64,000 bases of DNA from Bettongia penicillata ogilbyi (Eukaryota > Chordata > Mammalia > Diprotodontia > Potoroidae): contig JAJHZJ010000009.1 of the NCBI GenBank assembly GCA_023548195.1, forward strand, positions 6,904,215 to 6,968,214. Reading direction: 5' to 3'. This document shows, in pieces, positions 11,060 to 22,830 of this stretch (positions are counted from its first letter, which is position 1; each line of letters begins with the position of its first letter). Position numbers and translations under genes: made by a program. The notes under the pieces were generated by a model. That model had not been told where the DNA came from. It was given only the letters and a program-made list of their open reading frames with translations, and ran no database searches.

Positions 11060-11890
11060 TTTGGTACTCTCATCTCTCTAGGTTCTCAGGACACCATAGT
11101 CTCCTGGTTCTCCTCCGATGTGACTGTTTCTTTTCAGTCTCCTGTGATAGCTCATCCAGGTCGTACTCTCTAACCTTGGGTATCCCACAGAGATCTGTCC
11201 TGGGTCTTCTTTTCTTCTCCCTTCATACTACTTCGCTTGGTGACTTTAGCACCTTCCATGGATTTAATTACCATCTGTATGCTGATGGTTCTTAAATCTA
11301 TCTTTTCCTAACCTCTCTGCTGACCTTCAATCAGGCATCTCCAAACTGCCTTTTATCTCCAATAGCTTGAGCTGGATGTACATTAGTTCAACATTTTAAA
11401 TTCGATGTGTCCAAAACTAAACTCATTATTCCCCCTATCTCCTCAAGTGCTTCTCCATTTCTGACTTTCCTATTACTGTTTAGGGCAACACCATCCTCCT
11501 GGTATCTCAGGTTTGTCACCTAGATGTTACTCTCATTGCCTCATTATCTCTCACTCTTCCCCCATCCCCACCAGATACCCATATCTAATCTGTCCCCAAG
11601 GCCTGTCAGTTCTACTCTTTAACATCTCTTGAATATGCTCCCTTCTCTCCTCTGACACTGCCAACACCCTAGAGCAGATTCTCTTCATTGCATGCTTGGG
11701 CGTTCACAATAGGTTGCTGGTGGGTCTGCCTGCCTCAAGTCTCTCCTCACTCCAATCCATTCAGTTGCCAAAGTGGTTTTCCTAAAGTGCAGGTCTGACC
11801 ATGTCACTACCAATTCAATAGATGTCAGGGGCTCTCTCTTGCCTACAGGATCAAATACAAATGTGTGCCTCAAGGCCTTCTCTATCCTAT
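11060..11890 (+). mobile_element. L2 ORF2 fragment (reverse transcriptase and downstream)
   Basis: Reads as L2 ORF2 with interruptions. The peptide around 11185 is GIPQRSVLGLLFFSLHTTSL, matching the L2 'GVPQGSVLGPLLFSLYT' block. About 30 codons on is YHLYADGS, the RT catalytic YADD motif with its second Asp changed to Gly. Further on the DNA follows the L2 'tccaaaactaaactcattatt', 'gacactgccaacaccctagagcag' and 'ctgaccatgtcactacc' segments. In-frame stops (for example after YADGS) show a pseudogene. L2 is an ancient LINE inactive in mammals. The left edge is diffuse. Confidence 0.92.
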
Positions 11891-11904
11891 AGACGATGGA
11901 GGAG

Positions 11905-12105
11905 GATTTTTGAGGATTAGAGTGAGCTTATATCTGTACATTAAGAAAATAATTTTGGCAGTTTTGTAAAGGATGGATTGAAGAAGAGAGAGAGTAGTGG
12001 CAAGAGCTATTACAACAGTCCAGTTAAAAAAATAATGAAGGTGTGGACAAGGGTGGAAATAGCATGAATCAATTGGAAGTAATGAATGAAAGATATTAGT
12101 GGAAC
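11905..12105 (-). mobile_element. L2 fragment, left part of a split copy
   Basis: Contains the reversed L2 ORF2 segments 'taaaggatggattgaag' and 'gctattacaacagtccag', the complement of the 'ctggactactgcaacagc' block. Confidence 0.7.
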
Positions 12106-12109
12106 AAGA

Positions 12110-12625
12110 ATTAACACAAGTTATCAATGCTTTTTATAGCAAAGAACCGGAAGTAAAGTAGATGTTCATGGATTAAATTGTGGTGCATGAATGGAAAGGA
12201 ACATCACTGTGCTGTAGGAAAAGATGATTGTGATGAATATAGAGAAGAATGGGAAAGCATATGAACTGATACAAAATTTAAGTAAGCAGAATCACAGTTA
12301 CCACAAGGTAAATGGGAACGATACCAAAATAAACAAAATGGAGTGCAATGAAATTATGATAGAATTTAGTCTCAAAGAAGATATATGAGAAGGCACCTCC
12401 TCCCTCTTTTGCAGAGGTGGTGGTCTATGATAGGAAACATTCGACTTTTTTGATGTATTGGCCACTTTTGCTGAACTATTGTGCTTTTACAAAATCCTTC
12501 ATTTTTAGGTATGACTGTTTGGAAGGGAGAGGTGGAAGAGATATGTTGGGAAATGTAGGAGATGTAAAAATAAGACATGAATATAGATTCGTTTTTAAAA
12601 AAAGTCAACCGCCCCCTCCCAGAAG
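12110..12625 (+). mobile_element. Old L1 3' end
   Basis: Matches the end of marsupial L1 ORF2 ('gcaaagaaccggaagtaaag', 'attgtggtgcatgaatgg', 'gaactgatacaaaatttaag'), then a 3' UTR shared with the copies near 17.4 and 34.2 kb ('cttttttgatgtattgg'). It appears inserted in the flanking minus-strand L2. Confidence 0.65.
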
Positions 12626-12639
12626 TGATAATTGAAATT

Positions 12640-12712
12640 GCTGAAGTAGATGAGATTGCCGAGAGAGAGGGGAGGGCCCAAGGACAGTCCTTAGGGGGTT
12701 CGTAGAAGACAA
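12640..12712 (-). mobile_element. L2 fragment, right part of the split copy
   Basis: 'gtagatgagattgccgagaga' and 'gagggcccaaggacag' correspond to reversed L2 RT sequence and continue the copy to the left of the old L1. Confidence 0.55.
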
Positions 12713-12739
12713 TGAAGCAGGGGAGGGGACTGAGGAATG

Positions 12740-12870
12740 GTCAATTTCCTCTCCATACAGTGGAGATGATAAAAGGTATCTTACAGTGTTATTATGAAAA
12801 CAAAGTGAGAAAATTTATGGGAAATGACTATGAAAATTGTCAAGATGTAAGATATTGTTATCATTCATTT
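12740..12870 (+). mobile_element. CORE-SINE 3' part
   Basis: 'cctctccatacagtggagatga' with 'ttattatgaaaacaaagtgag' resembles the MIR/MON1 distal half. Confidence 0.45.
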
Positions 12871-14500
12871 AGTATATTTAAATAAGTTCTAAATCTGGCT
12901 CTGATTATCTGTAAAATAGGACTGAGTCCCAAGGAACCTCTGACAGAACTTTGTCTTCGAAGTAACAACTGAGGGGGAATCTTGTGCTTCATACCTCTAA
13001 AAATATTTATGCTGGCCAGGTGAGGAAGGAATCCAAGAACATTTTCTTTCTGACAGTCTGTGGGACAAGACAACACAGAAAAGACTTATGGGATATATAT
13101 CATCATGAACTTACTGACATTAATTCCAGCTTAAGATCTTGTGCACTTGAGAGATATTACATTTTGACTATTGTATAATTCTCATGTAGACTTTCCCCTC
13201 TTTGCTGATAAGGACTTAAGTTCAAAGACCTCCTGGAACAGGGAGGGATATGTTTGAACAGTAAGAAGGAGTGTGGATAGAGTGCAGAATGAGGGGATGG
13301 GTGGAGGGGATTCTCAGGGGAATATGGCAGCCAACAATAGGTAGAGATTTCAGTGCATCATCATTGGAGAAGGTTTCCAATGGATAGTCAGTGGGTAGGT
13401 ATGTTTGTAGGTGCCCAGAAGAAGGTAGAAGTCCAGACAGGGTCTAGCAGTCTAGTGGGGACCTAATTAAAGAAAGTGCTATGACTGGAGGCATGACTCA
13501 ATGTGGGAAGCAAGACAGTGACTCAGTTATTGGAACTGGCCTATAAGATTCCATGAGAGCTTGATTGCCATGGACAGGGTAAGCAATCAATTGCTCAAAC
13601 CAGATAACAACTAGACTGGGACCAGCAGGATCAACTGGTGAGCCATCTTTATAGTTCTCTTGCCTGGGTTCTGGCAGATTCCAAGTCTTGATGTGGGCCA
13701 AGCCTGTAGGTGGATTTTAAGAGATCCAGTTAGAGAAATGGAGACAGGGAGCCAGGTCAGTCATTATAGCTGGTTGGATGAGTTTCTGCCCTAAGTGATT
13801 CATCCTGGGTGGGGGTCAGGTGTGGACAGATAGTCCTTACTCGGAGATAATGTGTCGTGGTAGGAAGAAAATGCTTGTTTTCAAGACTGCTCCAAATTAC
13901 TGGTGACCATCTGGTTATACTAAATCACCAAGTAATTTGGACTCTTCCTGGAAAGAAAACAAACTTGAAGCTGCTAGAAGGGTAACCCCATTTCTATGAA
14001 GCCTACAACAGCTTAATGACTCATAGGAAATCTATTTGCCCCACCAAATTGGGACTTTATCCTTACTTGTCCTCTAGCAGTAGGGGCCATGTGTATCTAC
14101 TATTTTTGCCAAGACACTGGGGCTACCCTCTCTCGGTCCTAGAATTCTTGAAATTAGGGCTACTAGAAAATAACTCCAAGACAGATGCTACCCAGGAACT
14201 CTCCTCTGTGTTTCTCACAATTTGGCCACAGTGATTTCTTTCCCAGAAACCCATGGTTTGCCTTCTTCCTGGATCCATATTCAAAGCTGTAGAATTGGGC
14301 CACTGCCTCTTGGTAACTGAGGCCAAGAACTTAGAATCCAAGAAATTCTCTTCCTGTATCACACAGATATGCACAACTCTCATTTGTCTCAGGTCCAGCT
14401 CACTAGTAGGGTCTCCTGGCTCTTATCTCTAATGCTCTCTGTCAGGATCTTTCTGACAAAGGCTGATCCTCCAACCATTCCCCCTTTTTTATAGGTCTAG
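12871..14500. other. Repeat-poor, unassigned stretch
   Basis: No family recognised. A minus-strand frame at 13498-13701 (67 codons) has no motif I can name. This could be unique sequence or an old element too decayed to read. Confidence 0.5.
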
Positions 14501-14504
14501 TCAA

Positions 14505-14760
14505 GGGTGTGTTGCTGCCAGCTCATACAGGCTCCCAAAAAGCTATTATTAAATTTTCAGTGTGAGTGTTTAAACTTTAGAAATCAGGAAGCACTATAAA
14601 TCAAGGCTTGATTTATTATTTTGTTGTCTAGGCTTCAAAAAGTGATGGGAAAAATGTTAATAATAGACATTAAATTTAAAAGTGTGCCTTGCTATACTTT
14701 TTTTCATAGAACCAGGTTGTTAAACATTTACCAGCACAAAGCAATGGCTCTCTTTATAAT
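14505..14760 (+). mobile_element. Unassigned interspersed repeat, copy 1 (hAT-like MITE?)
   Basis: Shares several blocks in order with a second copy near 52.1 kb: GCCAGCTCA, TTAAATTTTCA, TATAAATCAAGG, GATTTATT.TTTTG, GTTAAACATTTACC. The left end GTGTGTTGCTG and right end CCAGCACA resemble short terminal inverted repeats. I cannot name the family. Confidence 0.6.
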
Positions 14761-15955
14761 AGTCTAAGCTAACCAATTTCTTCCCTACTTAATATACAGA
14801 TAGAATGAATCCATGGGTCATGTTCACAACCTACATAAAAATCCCTGACAATGTTCACCTCCCTGTAAACTTGGTGAGGTGTCCTTTGACCCCCTATAAT
14901 TACAAGAATCAGACAAAGGCCTCCAGTGTGTTGGGTAGTTGTTCTGTGGAGAACTTACAGAAAAGTAAGGACAAGAATGGTACAGGATAAAAAGGCATAG
15001 ATAGGTGATCTCCAATGGTGAAGGGAGGGTATGCACATGAATTGATCATAGATCCACTGAAATATTTAAATACAGTAAAACTTCATGAATTCAGGCTCTG
15101 ATGGTTTAGAATGTATGATAATACACACACATCTCCTAAAGTCCAAGTATAATGATTCACTATGGTGCAGAGATGAACCTGAGCTTCTAAAGACTGCCAT
15201 GGAACCCAGACTCTGATCGATCCTAATCAGTTGGATTTGGAAATCACAGAGAAGGCAATGGCCTTCACTATTAGTCTAGCTAGTGACTTATTGCCAGAGA
15301 GCTAACTACCATGATGGACTTTTTTGGTCAAAGCAGCTCATTAAATTATCTGTTAAGCTATGAAGGGTTGGCATTTATAGCAGTGGAGGGAATATTCCCA
15401 TGTCAATATTAAGCTGAAATATTAAGGAATAGGGGCAACTCCATTAGATTCATTTCTATGTGAGCATATATACAACATTTTAGTGAACAATAACAAAAGT
15501 TAGGGATGCTTTAAAAAGGAATTTTTATCAGTTTTGGAGCAGTACCTATATTTATCCCTTCTGCTATAACTAACTATATATGATTCTACACAGACTCTAT
15601 ATAGAATAAGGGAATTTTAGGGCTGGATGTCATATTGGAGATATTATCCAACCCCTATGTTTTACAGATGCCAAGATCTGCCTCATAAAACTGTATCTTC
15701 TTAGCTCCTTGACCTTCCACATGGGCACACGAAGTCAACTGAACTATCATTTCATTGAAACAGTCAGTTCCTAATTCTTGCTCCTTTCTTGAAAAGACAG
15801 AGACTGAGGATGGGAGTTCCACTGAAGCCTTCCATCCTCCAAGGAGAGCAATGTAAAGCAACAGAATATTTTGGAAAAGTACCTGTGAAATGCTTTAGCT
15901 TCTCAAGCTTTCGCTTATACTTCCTTCTTGGAAATATAGAAATTATCTTTATATA
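14761..15955. other. Mostly unassigned stretch
   Basis: The only hint is a reversed MIR-like scrap near 15600-15670 ('tattatccaacccctatg'). The open frame across 15655-15861 has no recognisable motif. Confidence 0.45.
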
Positions 15956-15959
15956 AGAA

Positions 15960-16100
15960 AGGCAGCTGATGTGGCAAAAAGTATACCTGAATGGGGGATG
16001 GAAGACCTGAATCCTAGTCCTGGCTGTGCTAGTAAGTAACTGTGCTCCCCACCTTATGGCTTTGATCCTTAAACTTCTCAGTGGTGATTGAGAGTCAGGT
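15960..16100 (+). mobile_element. THER1/MIR-like fragment
   Basis: 'gatggaagacctgaatcctag' and the following 'ctgtgctagtaagtaactg' resemble the head of THER1/MIR. Confidence 0.5.
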
Positions 16101-16104
16101 TAGA

Positions 16105-16312
16105 TTAGAAGTTCTTAATCTATTTTGTGTCATGGAACCCTTCAGCAATCTGGTGAAGCCCATAAACTTCTTCTCAGGATAATGCTTTAAATGCACAAAA
16201 TAAAATGCATAGGATTGCAAAAGAAAACAATTGTACTGAAGTACGATTATATAAAAATACTTTTGAAAAAAATAAATTCACAGGTCCCAGTTTAAGGAAT
16301 CCCTGCACTCAT
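16105..16312 (+). mobile_element. hAT-like MITE
   Basis: Starts AGAAGTTCTTAATCTATTTTG and ends GGTCCCAGTTTAAGGAATCCC, an imperfect inverted pair. Internal text 'gtcatggaacccttcagcaa' and 'tgctttaaatgcacaaaat' is that of a short mammalian DNA-transposon repeat whose other end is seen, reversed, near 37.8 kb. Confidence 0.6.
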
Positions 16313-16469
16313 GATCCTATTTTCCCTTCCTTCTCTATGGCTGTGTCATTTCTTACTAAGAATACACTTAAGACACAAAAGGTAAGAGAGATAATTCTGA
16401 TGACATGAAATTAAATGAAATGCACAAGTAAGTGTACAAATAAAATAATGTGTCTAGGTGAAGAGGACA

Positions 16470-16735
16470 ATTAGGTGGTGCAGGGGACAGAGAACTGGGC
16501 CTGGAGTGAGGAAGACTCATCTCCCTGAGTTCAAATCTAGCCTCACTTACTAGTTGTGTGACCCTGGGCAAGATACTTAACCCAGCTTGCCTCAGTTTCC
16601 TCATCTGCAAAATGAGTTGGAAAGGGAAATGGCACACCACTCCAGTGTCCTTGCTACGAAAACCCAGAATGCAGTCATTAGGAGTTGGGCATGACTGAAA
16701 GTTTCATGACCAAAAATGACTGAACTAAAATCTAG
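16470..16735 (+). mobile_element. RTE-tailed tRNA SINE
   Basis: Head ACAATTAGGTGGTGCAGGGG, 'gagttcaaatctagcc', 'ctagttgtgtgaccctggg', tail 'gggaaatggcacaccactcca' and 'tgggcatgactgaaag'. Confidence 0.87.
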
Positions 16736-16754
16736 ATGAAGAAAATAAGCAAAA

Positions 16755-17670
16755 AAAAAATCTTTGTATCAAACATCTCAGATAAAGGTTTGGTAACTAC
16801 AATAGAGATAGGCAACTAATAGATATAGGATAAAAATCATTCATTCTCCAGTAGACAAAGGATATGAATAAACAGTTCTTAAAAGGAAAATTGCAAACTC
16901 TTAGTACCCACATGAAAAAATGCTCCAAAGCATTAATAATAAGACAATGGATAATAAAAATAACTGAGGATTCACATAACACACTAGTAGGTTATGGAAA
17001 CTCTAGTGCATTGTTGGTAGAACTGTGAATCAGTACAACATTTTGAAAAACAACTTGGAATTATACAAATAAAGTGCCTAAAATGTTGAACCAGAGTTTC
17101 CATTACTTGGCATATGTCCCAAGGAGGTCACTGACAAGAAGAAAGACCCCATAGCAGAGAACTCAAAATAAAGTTGATGCCCCTCAATTGGGGAATGGCT
17201 AAACAAAGTGTGGCACATGAATGTAATGGAATGTTAGTATGCTATAAGAAGCAATGACGTGGAAAAACTGATGCAAAGAGAAATAATCAAGACAAGAAAA
17301 CAGAATGTGCGATGACTTCAGCAATGTAAGTGGAGAGATCAACAGTCACAGAACAATTAAAAGTGTATGTTGCAAAGATACAAAGGATAAATACGATCCC
17401 AAAGAAAAGCTATTAGAAAATCCTCCCCCACCAAATTCTTTGTAGAGATGGGCAGGCTACAAGCATGGAACATTGCATATATTTTTAGACTTTTTAATAT
17501 ATTAATTGCTTTTGTTGATATTTTTCTCTTCTTCCTATTTTTCTTTTTATTGCTTTAAAATATTATTTTAATATGGTATAGCTTTCTGGGATAATGACAA
17601 GGAAGAATGCTAGGAGAAATTTTGACATCATAAAATAAAAGCTATCAATGAAAATAATTTTACAAAAGGA
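16755..17670 (+). mobile_element. Old L1 3' end (ORF2 remnant and 3' UTR)
   Basis: Contains the L1 ORF2 landmarks 'cacatgaaaaaatgctcc' (near 16909), 'ttgttggtagaactgtg' and 'attggggaatggctaaac', then the same 3' UTR as at 12.4 and 34.2 kb. Heavily decayed. Confidence 0.7.
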
Positions 17671-18390
17671 CTATACTCAGGATCATAAATATAATAGCAA
17701 AATGATAACATCTTTGTTGGATCAAGTGATTTCTAAATGGACGGGGATTGGCCAAAGTATCTGTTTTATAGGATCTCTTATTCTAGAAGAATTCAGATCA
17801 ATAAAACTGGGCTGGGATAGTTTTTAGCCAGAACAGTTTTATATAAAACTAGATTCCATAATAGTATTTATTAAAATACTCAGATTCTACCCATATCTAG
17901 TTAATTGTAGGCCATGAAGAGTTATACCCAAATGAAAATATCCAATATTGGACTTGAGTTACCCCAGAGAGCAACTGGAGACAGTAATTTGCCTGGATAT
18001 AAATGGTATCCATTTCCCCTTTTGCCCTGTCCTCTTTCCATTTCCCTGTGAGCTCGTGCAAGCCCTGCCATCTTTGGGAAAGCCATTACAAACTGAAGGG
18101 AAAGGATAAATGAGTGTAATGGAGACCCCTTATCTGAGATCTGTTTGAAAGATTTAGTACACAATGCCTGGGCTAATGTTCCATTCCAACGCTTTATTCT
18201 GCTGGGGCGGTGACCCAGACTTTTCTAAGGTTATGCCATCCGTATACAAGCTCAAACACTTCCCACCAGGCTGGCAAGGGGTCTAACAGCCCTAACAACG
18301 AACGTCTGTCATCCAAGGACCAGCCTACCTAAATAAACTCAGAAAGGAGAGTCACCAGGCAGTTGCCTATCAGATGGTGATTTTTTTGGG
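17671..18390. other. Unassigned non-coding stretch
   Basis: Nothing recognised. Confidence 0.5.
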
Positions 18391-18394
18391 GGGG

Positions 18395-18720
18395 TGCAGG
18401 GGTGGCTGCAGCTCTTTGTCCTTCATCTTCAAAGTGGATTGTGACATCAGGGTGGCGATGCCATGACTTATAAGTGAATTGGATTTGAGTGAGGGAGGAC
18501 TGTGCAGTCACCAGCCTCACTTTCTCCTTCAGAACCATCTGAGTCTAGTGGCCAGATATAGATCAAGATGACTAGAGATGGTCCAGAATGCAGTGGGGGA
18601 ACCTTGGCTTTTTCAAGCTAATGTCTTTAATGGGTCTCAGTATGACTGAAGTCCCACCCGTTCAGTGTTTGAGGCTTAATAAGAAATGAGGTAATGATGA
18701 AGGCATTTAAGGAAGGATAA
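18395..18720 (-). mobile_element. RTE-tailed SINE, long variant
   Basis: The reversed tail starts at the left ('tttgtccttcatcttcaaag', 'attggatttgagtgaggg', 'gtctagtggccagata') and runs into 'accttggctttttcaagc' as in the copy at 56.4 kb. No tRNA head is visible at the right end. Confidence 0.75.
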
Positions 18721-18869
18721 CAGTTTATGCTTATGAAGATAGATGTTATGCAGATGAAACCATGGAATTTTTGGAAATATTAAAACCCTGTCATTGTACC
18801 TCCATAGCAGTAGGTAGCGAATCAATTCAGTGAAAACCACTATTTAAACTGGTTACTTGGTTTGATGTA

Positions 18870-18975
18870 ATAGCTAATAATAATAATGATATATGTTTAC
18901 ATGTAATATATATACATATGTGTATAAAATATATGTATATATATTATAAAGCATATATATATATACTTTAAAGTT
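18870..18975. repeat. AT-rich (TA/TATG)n tract
   Basis: TAATAATAATGATATATG followed by repeated ATATATGTATATAT. Confidence 0.92.
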
Positions 18976-19165
18976 TGTAAAATACTTTGGATATTACTTC
19001 ACTTGATCCTTACAACGACCCTATGAGGTTGATGCTATTATTTCCATTTTATAGGTGAAGAAACACACACAGAGTGATAAATGACCTGCCCAGGATCACA
19101 GATGTAGTAAGTGTTTGTGGCAGGATTTGAACTCAGGTCTTTTTGACACTGAGATCAATGTAAAA
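18976..19165 (-). mobile_element. MON1/MIR CORE-SINE
   Basis: Reversed CORE: 'acttgatccttacaacgaccc', 'ccattttataggtgaagaaa', 'gacctgcccaggatcacag'. Confidence 0.68.
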
Positions 19166-19529
19166 GAAAAAGTGAATGGGATTTTTCATCTTTCACAGGA
19201 AAGGTTGTTTTGGTACAATGGCATAGGCAGCTAGCCGATGGTGGATTTTTCTGCCTTCACTGTGAACGTGTAAGGGCATGGTACTCTTTATTTTGACTGT
19301 GGTCTGGGGTCGTATCTCACTTGCCCTCCTTCTACCTTTATCCTTCTTTGGGAAGTTACAGTGACAGCCACAGATAGGTAGCCTTATCAAATGTATTAGA
19401 AACTACTTTATAGCAAATGGATGAAATAAAATGTTATAAATTATATATGATCAGTTTAAGATATGTAGAGTGGGGCAAAGTTCACCATTGTCCAGCTTTT
19501 CAGGGACAAATTTACTGAGGTTCCTTTAC
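19166..19529. other. Unassigned non-coding stretch
   Basis: Nothing recognised. Confidence 0.5.
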
Positions 19530-19582
19530 CGAATGAATGAATGGATGAAAAAGCATTTAGTAAGCGCTTACTACATACAAAA

Positions 19583-19820
19583 CGGGGTAGCTAGGTGGTC
19601 CAGTGGATAAAATGACAGGTCTGGAGTCAGGAAGATTCATCTGACTTTAGACACATACTAGCTATGTGACCTTAGCAAGTCACTGAACCCTCTTTGCCTC
19701 AGTTTCCCTATCTGTCAAATGAGATAGAGAAGGAAATGGCAAGCCACTCCAGTATCTTTGCCAAGAAAACCCCAAATGGGGTCATGAAGAGTCAGAAATG
19801 ACTGAAACAACTGAAGAAGA
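19583..19820 (+). mobile_element. RTE-tailed tRNA SINE nested in L2
   Basis: Head GGGTAGCTAGGTGGTCCAG, 'ctagctatgtgaccttagc', tail GAGAAGGAAATGGCAAGCC ... GAGTCAGAAATGACTG. ACAAAA flanks both sides (19577-19582, 19821-19826). The duplication is short, and A-rich RTE tails can mimic it. Confidence 0.9.
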
Positions 19821-20438
19821 ACAAAAATGTGCAAGCACTGTGCTAAGTGCTGGTAATACACACTGAAAAGTAAGTCTGTCCTTGCTGTCACCCTCAGAGG
19901 GTGGGCTGTGCCCTGGCTCAGCGATGGGCCAGTCACAGGGCCCTCTTTCTCCCTCGTCCCCTCTCATTTTTTGTAGGGCAAAGTGAATCTCACAGTAGGA
20001 TCAGGGATTGCTGGGTGATGGTGTTCTTGGCAGAAATTGGGAAGTTGGGGAGAAAGATAGATCTGAAGTGAAAAAAGAGCTTGGAGTGAGATTCAGGAGG
20101 TAAGACATTCTCCCTTGTAGATTTTGGCTGAGACTTGAAGGAAGCAAGGGAAGTGAGGGGGAGAATATGAGGGGGGAGATTAGCTTCAGGCATGGGATAG
20201 AGCCAATGAAAATGCTCAGAGTCAGGAGATGGAGTGTTATGTGTAGGAACAGGAAGGAAGGCAGTGTCATCAGACTGCAACATATGTATGTACGTATGTA
20301 TGCATGTATGCATGTGGGGGTATACGGTGTAAAAAGACTGGAAAGGTAGGAGAGGGCAGATTATGAGGGGATTTTTTGAATGCCAAATGGAGGATTTTAT
20401 ATTTTTATCCTGAAGATTGTAGGGAGCCACTGTGGAGT

Positions 20439-20544
<106 letters not shown>

Positions 20545-21879
20545 AGAGATAGATCTGTTCTTTTTAGAAAAATATACTTTCACAGCTAAGTGGAGGATGG
20601 ACTGAAGTGGGGAGAGATTTGTGAGAGGAAAATCCACCAGAAGATTATCGCAATAGTACAGGTGTGAAGGGAACCTGCACCAAAGAGGTGGTGGCCTTAG
20701 AAGAGAGAAGGGAACATAGGCAACAGGTGTTATGAAGGTAAAGTTGACAACCCTTGGAAATGCATCGTATATGGAGAGTGAGAGAGATAGGAGCTGAGGA
20801 CGATACCTAGGTTGTAAGGCTGGGTCATTGGGAGGATAAGGTGTAGCCTTGATGATAATAAGGAATTTAGCAAGAAGGGAAAGTTTGGGGGAAAATGTGA
20901 TGAGTTCAGCTCTGGAAATGTTGAAACTTAAGATGTCTACAGGACATGAAGTTCAACAGGTCCAAAAGGCAGTTGGAAAAGTGGGTCTGGAAATCAGGAG
21001 AGAATCTAGCATTGGATAACTAGATTTGAAAGTCACTGACACAGAGATGATAAATGAATCCAAAGTAGCTGATGAGATTGCCAAGTGAAGTAGTATAGAG
21101 GGAGAAAAGGAGAGAAGAGAAAGAAGTGGAGGAGAAAAGAGAAGAGAAGAGGGTCCATGATGGAAAATGAGGGATTCCCATGGTTAGCAGGTATGACCTA
21201 GATGAAAAGACTATGAAGGAGAGGTCAGATAGGAGGAACTGGGAGAGATTAGCGTCATGAAAATTTACAAAAAACCATATCAAAGAAGAAGATGGTGATG
21301 GACAATATTGAAAGTTACAAAGAGGTCAAGAAGAGTGAGAATTGAAATAAAGCAATTAGATTTTCCAATTAAGAGATTTCTAATAACTTTGGAGAGAGCA
21401 ATTTTGGTTGAATGATGAATCAGACACCAGACTATAGAGAATGAAAAAGAAAATGAGAGAAAAAGAAGTAGAGGTGCCTCTCATAGATGGCCTTCTCTAC
21501 AAAATTAGCCATAAAAGGCAGGAGTGATAGGGGATGATCTGCTGGATGGGAAGGGATGAATTAGCAGACAAGATCACATCTCTCATTTCTTCTAGCTTTG
21601 CATGCATGCTCTTGTGAAAGTCTTCAGATACATAACAGATATTCTTCTACCTCTGAAGCAGTATTACATACACTTGCCAGACCGACTTTAATGACGGCAG
21701 AAATGTATTTCACAGAGGCTTTTTTTTCTGACATTCTATTGCTTGACTACATTTACAAATATCGACAAGAAGTATAAAGAGTCTGCTTGTGGGGGTAAAA
21801 TGTGGAGACCTTCCTGAAAATGATTTCTGCTGCTTTATTTCCTTTCCATTTCCCTATGGACCGTCTCACAGCTTAAGTA

Positions 21880-22130
21880 GCTAGAAGCAACTAGATGGTA
21901 CAGTAGATAGAGCACTGGAGCATGGCGTCAGGAAGGTCTGAGTTCAAATTTGGTCTTAGATATTAACTAGTTCTGTAACTTGGGGCAAATCACTTCAGTT
22001 TCCTCAAAAGTACAATGGAGATAATAATAGCGCCTACCTCCTAGATTGCTGTGAGGATCTAATATTTGTAGTGTTTGGCACTAGTAGATATTTTATAAAT
22101 GCTTGTTTCAGCATTTCACCTCCCTTTCCA
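21880..22130 (+). mobile_element. MON1-type CORE-SINE, near full length
   Basis: Head 'gcaactagatggtacagtag', 'gagttcaaatttggtc', CORE 'acaatggagataataatagc', and the distal 'tattttataaatgcttg'. Confidence 0.75.
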
Positions 22131-22134
22131 TCTC

Positions 22135-22375
22135 TGCTGCTGATCAGTCATTTCAGTCTTAACCCCATTTGGGATTTTCTTGGCCAAGACACTGGCGTGG
22201 CTTGCCATTTCCTTCTCCAGCTCACTTTACAGATGAAGAAATTGAGGCAAACAGGGTTAAGTGATTTGTCGAGGTGTCCCACAGCTAGTAAGTGTCTGAG
22301 GCCAGATTTGAACTTAGGAAGATGAACTTTCCTGATTTCAAGCATATCTACCCTATGCCACTTTCAGTCTCTAGG
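22135..22375 (-). mobile_element. RTE-tailed tRNA SINE
   Basis: Reversed tail 'ccccatttgggattttcttgg' and 'gcttgccatttccttctcc', then 'cccacagctagtaagtgtc' and a degenerate head. Confidence 0.87.
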
Positions 22376-22711
22376 TCTCTTCACGTTGGGTATGCTCTTT
22401 AACGTGGATTTTCAGTTTCTTTCGAAGAGACCTCTTATCCCTTGAAAACTCTGGGAGGGGGTTAAATATTATTCCCCTTCTCCTTCACCCCCCACCCCAA
22501 TTACAGCAAGGAGGAAGTTAGCGGGTATTCCCTCCTTCTATTGATACTATCAAGCCAATTGATCACATAAGGTCCAAAAAACCAAAACAAAATAAATAAA
22601 TAAAATAAAACAAAGCAAAACTTGTACTTTGTCTCCAGAAGAATCTTTTAAGACTAAATTATATAGGGGTTTGTGAGTGGAGGGAGTTTCCACATCAAGA
22701 ATTCCCATGAT
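22376..22711. other. Unassigned stretch with an A-rich run
   Basis: Nothing recognised. An AAAAT/AAATA-rich run lies at about 22578-22620. Confidence 0.5.
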
Positions 22712-22830
22712 AAATTAGACTATGAACTCCTTGAGAGCTGTTTCTGCCTTTCTTTGTATGCCTAGCACTTAGCGCAGTGCTTGGCACATAGTAGGGACTT
22801 AACAGATGCTTGACTAATGATGTTAAAATC
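22712..22830 (+). mobile_element. L2 3' end
   Basis: 'tagactatgaactccttgaga', 'gcagtgcttggcacatagtag' and 'ttaacagatgcttgac' are the L2 terminus. Confidence 0.8.

Noticed and set aside
13498..13701. 67-aa minus-strand frame that looks protein-like at first glance
   Set aside because: No known motif, no flanking splice sites or partner frames that I can support, and no second copy in the window.
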